64,000 nt of DNA from Synchiropus splendidus (taxonomy: Eukaryota > Chordata > Actinopteri > Syngnathiformes > Callionymidae): positions 186,001 through 250,000 of the forward strand of contig NC_071350.1 in NCBI RefSeq assembly GCF_027744825.2. The letters are read 5' to 3'. Each line of letters starts with the position of its first letter. Position 1 is the stretch's first letter. The notes under the pieces were generated by a model. The model was given only the letters and a program-made list of their open reading frames with translations, ran no database searches and was not told the origin of the DNA. This document shows positions 1 to 11,000 of this stretch, piece after piece. The position numbers and the translations under genes were made by a program.

Positions 1-16
1 GCCATAACTTTTCAGG

Positions 17-24
17 AAAGCTTC
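17..24. other. HindIII-containing palindrome, present in nearly every monomer (M1 shown)
   Basis: Positions 17-24 read GAAGCTTC, an 8-bp palindrome, when site 17 is G, and AAAGCTTC when it is A, as in M1. AAGCTT is therefore present about once per 188 bp and a HindIII ladder is expected. Copies I found without it are M237 (C at 44389), M244 (A at 45708), M255 (G at 47772), M271 (C at 50781) and M278 (A at 52100). Four of these five belong to matched pairs in the 34-monomer duplication. Confidence 0.88.
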
Positions 25-100
25 AGAACATGAAATTTTAACCTCCCACTATAGCAGAAAGGGTCTTTCTAGTAGTTGCACATCAAATCTAAACTGTCTG

Positions 101-128
101 AAGTGTTTTTCCAAAGTTATCAACACTT
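101..128. repeat. Intra-monomer inverted repeat (shown in M1)
   Basis: AAGTGTT at 101-107 is the reverse complement of AACACTT at 122-128, with a 14-base spacer holding diagnostic sites 112 and 121. The arms are the same in almost every monomer. The exceptions I saw are T at 5178 and 6682, G at 24735, 28495 and 31879, and a few singletons. In C and C' the spacer itself contains the palindrome TTCGAA. Whether it extrudes in vivo is unknown. Confidence 0.75.
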
Positions 129-164
129 TTATGTTTGGCGTTCCGAAACCCACCTTATCTCAGG

Positions 165-203
165 CTGAAAAGCGTTTTTACGCATTGTGCCATAACTTTT
201 CAG
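165..203. repeat. Inverted repeat across the monomer junction (shown for M1/M2)
   Basis: CTGAAAAG at 165-172 is the reverse complement of CTTTTCAG at 196-203 (positions 8-15 of the next monomer), separated by 23 bases. In AC-type monomers the spacer begins with a second small dyad: GCGT at 172-175 pairs with ACGC at 180-183 around TTTT. GT-type monomers lack it. The array thus contains about 340 copies of this junction dyad at fixed 188-bp spacing. Confidence 0.7.
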
Positions 204-376
204 GGAAGCTTCAGAACATGAAATTTTAACCTCCCACTATAGCAGAAAGGGTCTTTCTAGTAGGTGCACATCAAATCTAAGCTGTCTGAAGTGTTTTTCC
301 AAAGTTATCAACACTTTTATATTTGGCGTTCCGAAACCCACCTTATCTCAGGCTGAAAAGCGTTTTTGTGCATGGT
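189..376 (+). repeat. Recombinant monomer M2 (C'-like left, B/E-like middle)
   Basis: It carries G76, G93 and G96 as in C' but C112, C121 and GT180 as in E. It also has private changes ATATTTGG (near 319) and GCATGGTG (near 374). The switch lies between positions 96 and 112. Confidence 0.7.
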
Positions 377-1316
377 GCCATAACTTTTCAGGGAAGCTTC
401 AGAACATGAAATTTTAACCTCCCACTATAGCAGAAAGGGTCTTTCTAGTAGTTGCACATCAAATCTAAGCTGTCTGAAGTGTTTTTCAAAAGTTATCAAC
501 ACTTTTATGTTTGGCGTTCCGAAACCCACCTTATCTCAGGCTGAAAAGCGTTTTTGTGCATTGTGCCATAACTTTTCAGGAAAGCTTCAGAACATGAAAT
601 TTTAACCTCCCACTATAGCAGAAAGGGTCTTTCTAGTAGTTGCACATCAAATCTAAACTGTCTGAAGTGTTTTTCCAAAGTTATTAACACTTTTATGTTT
701 GGCGTTCCGAAACCCACCTTATCTCAGGCTGAAAAGCGTTTTTGTGCATTGTGCCATAACTTTTCAGGGAAGCTTCAGAACATGAAATTTTAACCTCCCA
801 CTATAGCAGAAAGGGTCTTTCTAGTAGTTGCACATGAAATCTAAACTGTCTGAAGTGTTTTTCCAAAGTTATCAACACTTTTATGTTTGGCGTTCCGAAA
901 CCCACCTTATCTCAGGCTGAAAAGCGTTTTTACGCATTGTGCCATAACTTTTCAGGGAAGCTTCAGAACATGAAATTTTAACCTCCCACTATAGCAGAAA
1001 GGGTCTTTCTAGTAGTTGCACATCAAATCTAAACTGTCTGAAGTGTTTTTCCAAAGTTATCAACACTTTTATGTTTGGCGTTCCGAAACCCACCTTATCT
1101 CAGGCTGAAAAGCGTTTTTACGCATTGTGCCATAACTTTTCAGGGAAGCTTCAGAACATGAAATTTTAACCTCCCACTATAGCAGAAAGGGTCTTTCTAG
1201 TAGGTGCACATCAAATCTAAGCTCTCTGAAGTGTTTTTCGAAAGTTATCAACACTTTTATGTTTGGCGTTCCGAAACCCACCTTATCTCAGGCTGAAAAG
1301 CGTTTTTGTGCATTGT

Positions 1317-1504
1317 GCCATAACTTTTCAGGGAAGCTTCAGAACATGAAATTTTAACCTCCCACTATAGCAGAAAGGGTCTTTCTAGTAGTTGCACATC
1401 AAATCTAAGCTCTCTGAAGTGTTTTTCCAAAGTTATCAACACTTTTATGTTTGGCGTTCCGAAACCCACCTTATCTCAGGCTGAAAAGCGTTTTTACGCA
1501 TTGT
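1317..1504 (+). repeat. Recombinant monomer M8 (C middle, B ends)
   Basis: T76 is followed by G93 and C96, as in type C, then C112, C121 and AC180, as in type B. A short patch of C sequence (at least 93-96) inside a B monomer is what a conversion tract would leave. M13 (2257-2444) and M306 (57342-57529) are similar but with G96. Confidence 0.7.
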
Positions 1505-4500
1505 GCCATAACTTTTCAGGGAAGCTTCAGAACATGAAATTTTAACCTCCCACTATAGCAGAAAGGGTCTTTCTAGTAGGTGCACATCAAATCTAAGCTC
1601 TCTGAAGTGTTTTTCGAAAGTTATCAACACTTTTATGTTTGGCGTTCCGAAACCCACCTTATCTCAGGCTGAAAAGCGTTTTTGTGCATTGTGCCATAAC
1701 TTTTCAGGGAAGCTTCAGAACATGAAATTTTAACCTCCCACTATAGCAGAAAGGGTCTTTCTAGTAGTTGCACATCAAATCTAAACTGTCTGAAGTGTTT
1801 TTCCAAAGTTATTAACACTTTTATGTTTGGCGTTTCGAAACCCACCTTATCTCAGGCTGAAAAGCGTTTTTGTGCATTGTGCCATAACTTTTCAGGGAAG
1901 CTTCAGAACATGAAATTTTAACCTCCCACTATAGCAGAAAGGGTCTTTCTAGTAGTTGCACATCAAATCTAAACTGTCTGAAGTGTTTTTCCAAAGTTAT
2001 CAACACTTTTATGTTTGGCGTTCCGAAACCCACCTTATCTCAGGCTGAAAAGCGTTTTTACGCATTGTGCCATAACTTTTCAGGGAAGCTTCAGAACATG
2101 AAATTTTAACTTCCCACTATAGCAGAAAGGGTCTTTCTAGTAGGTGCACATCAAATCTAAGCTGTCTGAAGTGTTTTTCGAAAGTTATCAACACTTTTAT
2201 GTTTGGCGTTCCGAAACCCACCTTATCTCAGGCTGAAAAGCGTTTTTGTGCATTGTGCCATAACTTTTCAGGGAAGCTTCAGAACATGAAATTTTAACCT
2301 CCCACTATAGCAGAAAGGGTCTTTCTAGTAGTTGCACATCAAATCTAAGCTGTCTGAAGTGTTTTTCCAAAGTTATCAACACTTTTATGTTTGGCGTTCC
2401 GAAACCCACCTTATCTCAGGCTGAAAAGCGTTTTTACGCATTGTGCCATAACTTTTCAGGGAAGCTTCAGAACATGAAATTTTAACCTCCCACTATAGCA
2501 GAAAGGGTCTTTCTAGTAGGTGCACATCAAATCTAAGCTCTCTGAAGTGTTTTTCGAAAGTTATCAACACTTTTATGTTTGGCGTTCCGAAACCCACCTT
2601 ATCTCAGGCTGAAAAGCGTTTTTGTGCATTGTGCCATAACTTTTCAGGAAAGCTTCAGAACATGAAATTTTAACCTCCCACTATAGCAGAAAGGGTCTTT
2701 CTAGTAGTTGCACATCAAATCTAAGCTGTCTGAAGTGTTTTTCCAAAGTTATTAACACTTTTATGTTTGGCGTTCCGAAACCCACCTTATCTCAGGCTGA
2801 AAAGCGTTTTTGTGCATTGTGCCATAACTTTTCAGGGAAGCTTCAGAACATGAAATTTTAACCTCCCACTATAGCAGAAAGGGTCTTTCTAGTAGTTGCA
2901 CATCAAATCTAAACTGTCTGAAGTGTTTTTCCAAAGTTATCAACACTTTTATGTTTGGCGTTCCGAAACCCACCTTATCTCAGGCTGAAAAGCGTTTTTA
3001 CGCATTGTGCCATAACTTTTCAGGGAAGCTTCAGAACATGAAATTTTAACCTCCCACTATAGCAGAAAGGGTCTTTCTAGTAGGTGCACATCAAATCTAA
3101 GCTCTCTGAAGTGTTTTTCGAAAGTTATCAACACTTTTATGTTTGGCGTTCCGAAACCCACCTTATCTCAGGCTGAAAAGCGTTTTTGTGCATTGTGCCA
3201 TAACTTTTCAGGAAAGCTTCAGAACATGAAATTTTAACCTCCCACTATAGCAGAAAGGGTCTTTCTAGTAGTTGCACATCAAATCTAAACTGTCTGAAGT
3301 GTTTTTCCAAAGTTATCAACACTTTTATGTTTGGCGTTCCGAAACCCACCTTATCTCAGGCTGAAAAGCGTTTTTACGCATTGTGCCATAACTTTTCAGG
3401 GAAGCTTCAGAACATGAAATTTTAACCTCCCACTATAGCAGAAAGGGTCTTTCTAGTAGGTGCACATCAAATCTAAGCTCTCTGAAGTGTTTTTCGAAAG
3501 TTATCAACACTTTTATGTTTGGCGTTCCGAAACCCACCTTATCTCAGGCTGAAAAGCGTTTTTGTGCATTGTGCCATAACTTTTCAGGGAAGCTTCAGAA
3601 CATGAAATTTTAACCTCCCACTATAGCAGAAAGGGTCTTTCTAGTAGTTGCACATCAAATCTAAACTGTCTGAAGTGTTTTTCCAAAGTTATCAACACTT
3701 TTATGTTTGGCGTTCCGAAACCCACCTTATCTCAGGCTGAAAAGCGTTTTTACGCATTGTGCCATAACTTTTCAGGGAAGCTTCAGAACATGAAATTTTA
3801 ACCTCCCACTATAGCAGAAAGGGTCTTTCTAGTAGGTGCACATCAAATCTAAGCTCTCTGAAGTGTTTTTCGAAAGTTATCAACACTTTTATGTTTGGCG
3901 TTCCGAAACCCACCTTATCTCAGGCTGAAAAGCGTTTTTGTGCATTGTGCCATAACTTTTCAGGGAAGCTTCAGAACATGAAATTTTAACCTCCCACTAT
4001 AGCAGAAAGGGTCTTTCTAGTAGTTGCACATCAAATCTAAACTGTCTGAAGTGTTTTTCCAAAGTTATTAACACTTTTATGTTTGGCGTTTCGAAACCCA
4101 CCTTATCTCAGGCTGAAAAGCGTTTTTGTGCATTGTGCCATAACTTTTCAGGGAAGCTTCAGAACATGAAATTTTAACCTCCCACTATAGCAGAAAGGGT
4201 CTTTCTAGTAGTTGCACATCAAATCTAAACTGTCTGAAGTGTTTTTCCAAAGTTATTAACACTTTTATGTTTGGCGTTTCGAAACCCACCTTATCTCAGG
4301 CTGAAAAGCGTTTTTGTGCATTGTGCCATAACTTTTCAGGGAAGCTTCAGAACATGAAATTTTAACCTCCCACTATAGCAGAAAGGGTCTTTCTAGTAGT
4401 TGCACATCAAATCTAAACTGTCTGAAGTGTTTTTCCAAAGTTATCAACACTTTTATGTTTGGCGTTCCGAAACCCACCTTATCTCAGGCTGAAAAGCGTT

Positions 4501-5076
4501 TTTACGCATTGTGCCATAACTTTTCAGGGAAGCTTCAGAACATGAAATTTTAACCTCCCACTATAGCAGAAAGGGTCTTTCTAGTAGGTGCACATCAAAT
4601 CTAAGCTCTCTGAAGTGTTTTTCGAAAGTTATCAACACTTTTATGTTTGGCGTTCCGAAACCCACCTTATCTCAGGCTGAAAAGCGTTTTTGTGCATTGT
4701 GCCATAACTTTTCAGGAAAGCTTCAGAACATGAAATTTTAACCTCCCACTATAGCAGAAAGGGTCTTTCTAGTAGTTGCACATCAAATCTAAACTGTCTG
4801 AAGTGTTTTTCCAAAGTTATTAACACTTTTATGTTTGGCGTTCCGAAACCCACCTTATCTCAGGCTGAAAAGCGTTTTTGTGCATTGTGCCATAACTTTT
4901 CAGGGAAGCTTCAGAACATGAAATTTTAACCTCCCACTATAGCAGAAAGGGTCTTTCTAGTAGTTGCACATCAAATCTAAACTGTCTGAAGTGTTTTTCC
5001 AAAGTTATCAACACTTTTATGTTTGGCGTTCCGAAACCCACCTTATCTCAGGCTGAAAAGCGTTTTTACGCATTGT

Positions 5077-6580
5077 GCCATAACTTTTCAGGGAAGCTTC
5101 AGAACATGAAATTTTAACCTCCCACTATAGCAGAAAGGGTCTTTCTAGTAGGTGCACATCAAATCTAAGCTGTCTGATGTGTTTTTCGAAAGTTATCAAC
5201 ACTTTTATGTTTGGCGTTCCGAAACCCACCTTATCTCAGGCTGAAAAGCGTTTTTGTGCATTGTGCCATAACTTTTCAGGGAAGCTTCAGAACATGAAAT
5301 TTTAACCTCCCACTATAGCAGAAAGGGTCTTTCTAGTAGTTGCACATCAAATCTAAGCTGTCTGAAGTGTTTTTCAAAAGTTATCAACACTTTTATGTTT
5401 GGCGTTCCGAAACCCACCTTATCTCAGGCTGAAAAGCGTTTTTGTGCATTGTGCCATAACTTTTCAGGAAAGCTTCAGAACATGAAATTTTAACCTCCCA
5501 CTATAGCAGAAAGGGTCTTTCTAGTAGTTGCACATCAAATCTAAACTGTCTGAAGTGTTTTTCCAAAGTTATTAACACTTTTATGTTTGGCGTTCCGAAA
5601 CCCACCTTATCTCAGGCTGAAAAGCGTTTTTGTGCATTGTGCCATAACTTTTCAGGGAAGCTTCAGAACATGAAATTTTAACCTCCCACTATAGCAGAAA
5701 GGGTCTTTCTAGTAGTTGCACATCAAATCTAAACTGTCTGAAGTGTTTTTCCAAAGTTATCAACACTTTTATGTTTGGCGTTCCGAAACCCACCTTATCT
5801 CAGGCTGAAAAGCGTTTTTACGCATTGTGCCATAACTTTTCAGGGAAGCTTCAGAACATGAAATTTTAACCTCCCACTATAGCAGAAAGGGTCTTTCTAG
5901 TAGGTGCACATCAAATCTAAGCTGTCTGAAGTGTTTTTCGAAAGTTATCAACACTTTTATGTTTGGCGTTCCGAAACCCACCTTATCTCAGGCTGAAAAG
6001 CGTTTTTGTGCATTGTGCCATAACTTTTCAGGAAAGCTTCAGAACATGAAATTTTAACCTCCCACTATAGCAGAAAGGGTCTTTCTAGTAGGTGCACATC
6101 AAATCTAAGCTCTCTGAAGTGTTTTTCGAAAGTTATCAACACTTTTATGTTTGGCGTTCCGAAACCCACCTTATCTCAGGCTGAAAAGCGTTTTTGTGCA
6201 TTGTGCCATAACTTTTCAGGAAAGCTTCAGAACATGAAATTTTAACCTCCCACTATAGCAGAAAGGGTCTTTCTAGTAGTTGCACATCAAATCTAAACTG
6301 TCTGAAGTGTTTTTCCAAAGTTATTAACACTTTTATGTTTGGCGTTCCGAAACCCACCTTATCTCAGGCTGAAAAGCGTTTTTGTGCATTGTGCCATAAC
6401 TTTTCAGGGAAGCTTCACAACATGAAATTTTAACCTCCCACTATAGCAGAAAGGGTCTTTCTAGTAGTTGCACATCAAATCTAAACTGTCTGAAGTGTTT
6501 TTCCAAAGTTATCAACACTTTTATGTTTGGCGTTCCGAAACCCACCTTATCTCAGGCTGAAAAGCGTTTTTACGCATTGT
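5077..6580 (+). repeat. 8-monomer higher-order unit, copy 1 (1504 bp)
   Basis: M28-M35 run C'-D-A-B-C'-C-A-B. The first monomer has a private T at 5178 (monomer position 102), which recurs exactly 1504 bp later at 6682. Type order is identical to the next eight monomers. The A17 state is also shared at four of the eight positions where it occurs or could differ. It is followed directly by copy 2. Confidence 0.85.
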
Positions 6581-8084
6581 GCCATAACTTTTCAGGGAAG
6601 CTTCAGAACATGAAATTTTAACCTCCCACTATAGCAGAAAGGGTCTTTCTAGTAGGTGCACATCAAATCTAAGCTGTCTGATGTGTTTTTCGAAAGTTAT
6701 CAACACTTTTATGTTTGGCGTTCCGAAACCCACCTTATCTCAGGCTGAAAAGCGTTTTTGTGCATTGTGCCATAACTTTTCAGGGAAGCTTCAGAACATG
6801 AAATTTTAACCTCCCACTATAGCAGAAAGGGTCTTTCTATTAGTTGCACATCAAATCTAAGCTGTCTGAAGTGTTTTTCAAAAGTTATCAACACTTTTAT
6901 GTTTGGCGTTCCGAAACCCACCTTATCTCAGGCTGAAAAGCGTTTTTGTGCATTGTGCCATAACTTTTCAGGAAAGCTTCAGAACATGAAATTTTAACCT
7001 CCCACTATAGCAGAAAGGGTCTTTCTAGTAGTTGCACATCAAATCTAAACTGTCTGAAGTGTTTTTCCAAAGTTATTAACACTTTTATGTTTGGCGTTCC
7101 GAAACCCACCTTATCTCAGGCTGAAAAGCGTTTTTGTGCATTGTGCCATAACTTTTCAGGGAAGCTTCAGAACATGAAATTTTAACCTCCCACTATAGCA
7201 GAAAGGGTCTTTCTAGTAGTTGCACATCAAATCTAAACTGTCTGAAGTGTTTTTCCAAAGTTATCAACACTTTTATGTTTGGCGTTCCGAAACCCACCTT
7301 ATCTCAGGCTGAAAAGCGTTTTTACGCTTTGTGCCATAACTTTTCAGGGAAGCTTCAGAACATGAAATTTTAACCTCCCACTATAGCAGAAAGGGTCTTT
7401 CTAGTAGGTGCACATCAAATCTAAGCTGTCTGAAGTGTTTTTCGAAAGTTATCAACACTTTTATGTTTGGCGTTCCGAAACCCACCTTATCTCAGGCTGA
7501 AAAGCGTTTTTGTGCATTGTGCCATAACTTTTCAGGAAAGCTTCAGAACATGAAATTTTAACCTCCCACTATAGCAGAAAGGGTCTTTCTAGTAGGTGCA
7601 CATCAAATCTAAGCTCTCTGAAGTGTTTTTCGAAAGTTATCAACACTTTTATGTTTGGCGTTCCGAAACCCACCTTATCTCAGGCTGAAAAGCGTTTTTG
7701 TGCATTGTGCCATAACTTTTCAGGGAAGCTTCAGAACATGAAATTTTAACCTCCCACTATAGCAGAAAGGGTCTTTCTAGTAGTTGCACATCAAATCTAA
7801 ACTGTCTGAAGTGTTTTTCCAAAGTTATTAACACTTTTATGTTTGGCGTTCCGAAACCCACCTTATCTCAGGCTGAAAAGCGTTTTTGTGCATTGTGCCA
7901 TAACTTTTCAGGGAAGCTTCAGAACATGAAATTTTAACCTCCCACTATGGCAGAAAGGGTCTTTCTAGTAGTTGCACATCAAATCTAAACTGTCTGAAGT
8001 GTTTTTCCAAAGTTATCAACACTTTTATGTTTGGCGTTCCGAAACCCACCTTATCTCAGGCTGAAAAGCGTTTTTACGCATTGT
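6581..8084 (+). repeat. 8-monomer higher-order unit, copy 2 (1504 bp)
   Basis: M36-M43 repeat the type order of 5077-6580, including the private T at 6682. Copy 2 has its own later changes: TCTATTAG near 6837, TACGCTTTG near 7325 and ACTATGGC near 7948. Similarity appears to continue into M44, which is C' like M36. One C' copy (M44, 8085-8272) carries GTTCGG at 8228, a change seen again only in the 43-56 kb duplication. Confidence 0.85.
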
Positions 8085-11000
8085 GCCATAACTTTTCAGG
8101 GAAGCTTCAGAACATGAAATTTTAACCTCCCACTATAGCAGAAAGGGTCTTTCTAGTAGGTGCACATCAAATCTAAGCTGTCTGAAGTGTTTTTCGAAAG
8201 TTATCAACACTTTTATGTTTGGCGTTCGGAAACCCACCTTATCTCAGGCTGAAAAGCGTTTTTGTGCATTGTGCCATAACTTTTCAGGGAAGCTTCAGAA
8301 CATGAAATTTTAACCTCCCACTATAGCAGAAAGGGTCTTTCTAGTAGTTGCACATCAAATCTAAACTGTCTGAATTGTTTTTCCAAAGTTATTATCACTT
8401 TTATGTTTGGCGTTCCGAAACCCACCTTATCTCAGGCTGAAAAGCGTTTTTGTGCATTGTGCCATAACTTTTCAGGGAAGCTTCAGAACATGAAATTTTA
8501 ACCTCCCACTATAGCAGAAAGGGTCTTTCTAGTAGTTGCACATCAAATCTAAACTGTCTGAAGTGTTTTTCCAAAGTTATTAACACTTTTATGTTTGGCG
8601 TTCCGAAACCCACCTTATCTCAGGCTGAAAGGCGTTTTTGTGCATTGTGCCATAACTTTTCAGGGAAGCTTCAGAACATGAAATTTTAACCTCCCACTAT
8701 AGCAGAAAGGGTCTTTCTAGTAGTTGCACATCAAATCTAAACTGTCTGAAGTGTTTTTCCAAAGTTATCAACACTTTTATGTTTGGCGTTCCGAAACCCA
8801 CCTTATCTCAGGCTGAAAAGCGTTTTTACGCATTGTGCCATAACTTTTCAGGGAAGCTTCAGAACATGAAATTTTAACCTCCCACTATAGCAGAAAGGGT
8901 CTTTCTAGTAGGTGCACATCAAATCTAAGCTGTCTGAAGTGTTTTTCGAAAGTTATCAACACTTTTATGTTTGGCGTTCCGAAACCCACCTTATCTCAGG
9001 CTGAAAAGCGTTTTTGTGCATTGTGCCATAACTTTTCAGGGAAGCTTCAGAACATGAAATTTTAACCTCCCACTATAGCAGAAAGGGTCTTTCTAGTAGT
9101 TGCACATCAAATCTAAGCTGTCTGAAGTGTTTTTCAAAAGTTATCAACACTTTTATGTTTGGCGTTCCGAAACCCACCTTATCTCTGGCTGAAAAGCGTT
9201 TTTGTGCATTGTGCCATAACTTTTCAGGAAAGCTTCAGAACATGAAATTTTAACCTCCCACTATAGCAGAAAGGGTCTTTCTAGTAGTTGCACATCAAAT
9301 CTAAACTGTCTGAAGTGTTTTTCCAAAGTTATCAACACTTTTATGTTTGGCGTTCCGAAACCCACCTTATCTCAGGCTGAAAAGCGTTTTTGTGCATTGT
9401 GCCATAACTTTTCAGGGAAGCTTCAGAACATGAAATTTTAACCTCCCACTATAGCAGAAAGGGTCTTTCTAGTAGTTGCACATCAAATCTAAGCTGTCTG
9501 AAGTGTTTTTCAAAAGTTATCAACACTTTTATGTTTGGCGTTCCGAAACCCACCTTATCTCAGGCTGAAAAGCGTTTTTGTGCATTGTGCCATAACTTTT
9601 CAGGAAAGCTTCAGAACATGAAATTTTAACCTCCCACTATAGCAGAAAGGGTCTTTCTAGTAGGTGCACATCAAATCTAAGCTCTCTGAAGTGTTTTTCG
9701 AAAGTTATCAACACTTTTATGTTTGGCGTTCCGAAACCCACCTTATCTCAGGCTGAAAAGCGTTTTTGTGCATTGTGCCATAACTTTTCAGGGAAGCTTC
9801 AGAACATGAAATTTTAACCTCCCACTATAGCAGAAAGGGTCTTTCTAGTAGTTGCACATCAAATCTAAACTGTCTGAAGTGTTTTTCCAAAGTTATTAAC
9901 ACTTTTATGTTTGGCGTTCCGAAACCCACCTTATCTCAGGCTGAAAAGCGTTTTTGTGCATTGTGCCATAACTTTTCAGGGAAGCTTCAGAACATGAAAT
10001 TTTAACCTCCCACTATAGCAGAAAGGGTCTTTCTAGTAGTTGCACATCAAATCTAAACTGTCTGAAGTGTTTTTCCAAAGTTATCAACACATTTATGTTT
10101 GGCTTTCCGAAACCCACCTTATCTCAGGCTGAAAAGCGTTTTTACGCATTGTGCCATAACTTTTCAGGGAAGCTTCAGAACATGAAATTTTAACCTCCCA
10201 CTATAGCAGAAAGGGTCTTTCTAGTAGGTGCACATCAAATCTAAGCTGTCTGAAGTGTTTTTCGAAAGTTATCAACACTTTTATGTTTGGCGTTCCGAAA
10301 CCCACCTTATCTCAGGCTGAAAAGCGTTTTTGTGCATTGTGCCATAACTTTTCAGGGAAGCTTCAGAACATGAAATTTTAACCTCCCACTATAGCAGAAA
10401 GGGTCTTTCTAGTAGTTGCACATCAAATCTAAGCTGTCTGAAGTGTTTTTCAAAAGTTATCAACACTTTTATGTTTGGCGTTCCGAAACCCACCTTATCT
10501 CAGGCTGAAAAGCGTTTTTGTGCATTGTGCCATAACTTTTCAGGAAAGCTTCAGAACATGAAATTTTAACCTCCCACTATAGCAGAAAGGGTCTTTCTAG
10601 TAGGTGCACATCAAATCTAAGCTCTCTGAAGTGTTTTTCGAAAGTTATCAACACTTTTATGTTTGGCGTTCCGAAACCCACCTTATCTCAGGCTGAAAAG
10701 CGTTTTTGTGCATTGTGCCATAACTTTTCAGGGAAGCTTCAGAACATGAAATTTTAACCTCCCACTATAGCAGAAAGGGTCTTTCTAGTAGTTGCACATC
10801 AAATCTAAACTGTCTGAAGTGTTTTTCCAAAGTTATCAACACTTTTATGTTTGGCGTTCCGAAACCCACCTTATCTCAGGCTGAAAAGCGTTTTTACGCA
10901 TTGTGCCATAACTTTTCAGGGAAGCTTCAGAACATGAAATTTTAACCTCCCACTATAGCAGAAAGGGTCTTTCTAGTAGGTGCACATCAAATCTAAGCTG

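Larger units (their letters stand above)
1..188 (+). repeat. Reference monomer M1 (type B with A17), with internal landmarks
   Basis: This first complete monomer sets the numbering. Landmarks: a CTTTTCAG arm at 8-15; the HindIII site AAGCTT at 18-23; AAATTTT at 33-39; diagnostic site T/G at 76 (G creates the palindrome GTGCAC); A/G at 93; G/C at 96; an AAGTGTT arm at 101-107; C/G/A at 112 (G creates TTCGAA); C/T at 121; an AACACTT arm at 122-128; a CpG-containing segment GGCGTTCCGAAACC at 137-150; a CTGAAAAG arm at 165-172; T5 at 175-179; and AC or GT at 180-181. This copy has A17, T76, A93, G96, C112, C121 and AC180. There are stops in every frame, and 188 is not a multiple of 3, so any reading frame rotates from copy to copy. 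Confidence 0.95.
1..5076 (+). repeat. Array zone 1: mixed A, B and C monomers (M1-M27)
   Basis: Twenty-seven monomers lack a long regular unit. B followed by C (C96, G112) recurs many times, for example at 2821-3196, 3197-3572 and 3573-3948, and type A copies are scattered between. This zone is rich in recombinant monomers: M2, M8, M13 and M15 carry diagnostic bases of two types. Type A copies at 1693, 3949 and 4137 carry the palindromic variant GTTTCGAAAC instead of GTTCCGAAAC. Type D occurs once, at 377-564. The loose order suggests either an older section or one repeatedly scrambled by short exchanges. Confidence 0.8.

Noticed and set aside
33..40. Phased A/T tracts as a designed DNA bend
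   Set aside because: The tracts near 9-12, 36-39, 106-110, 127-130 and 175-179 are only partly spaced at multiples of the helical repeat. The pattern is not strong enough to claim curvature without calculation.
43..63. CACTATAG resembles the end of the phage T7 promoter
   Set aside because: Only eight bases match, the upstream promoter positions differ, and it recurs in all monomers of a eukaryotic satellite. Coincidence.
137..150. GTTCCGAAACC resembles an RNA polymerase III B box
   Set aside because: It has an extra base or mismatch at conserved positions in both the common form and the GTTTCG and GTTCGG variants, and there is no A box at a suitable distance. I see no sign of a tRNA-derived element.
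98..180. Internal sub-repeat (CTGAAGTGTTTTT versus CTGAAAAGCGTTTTT)
   Set aside because: The two stretches look alike over about 13 bases, but the similarity does not extend, so an origin of the monomer from a shorter unit is not supported.
1..188. CENP-B box
   Set aside because: TTCG occurs in some types, but the required CGGG (or CCCG on the other strand) is absent from the consensus, so the box cannot be formed.
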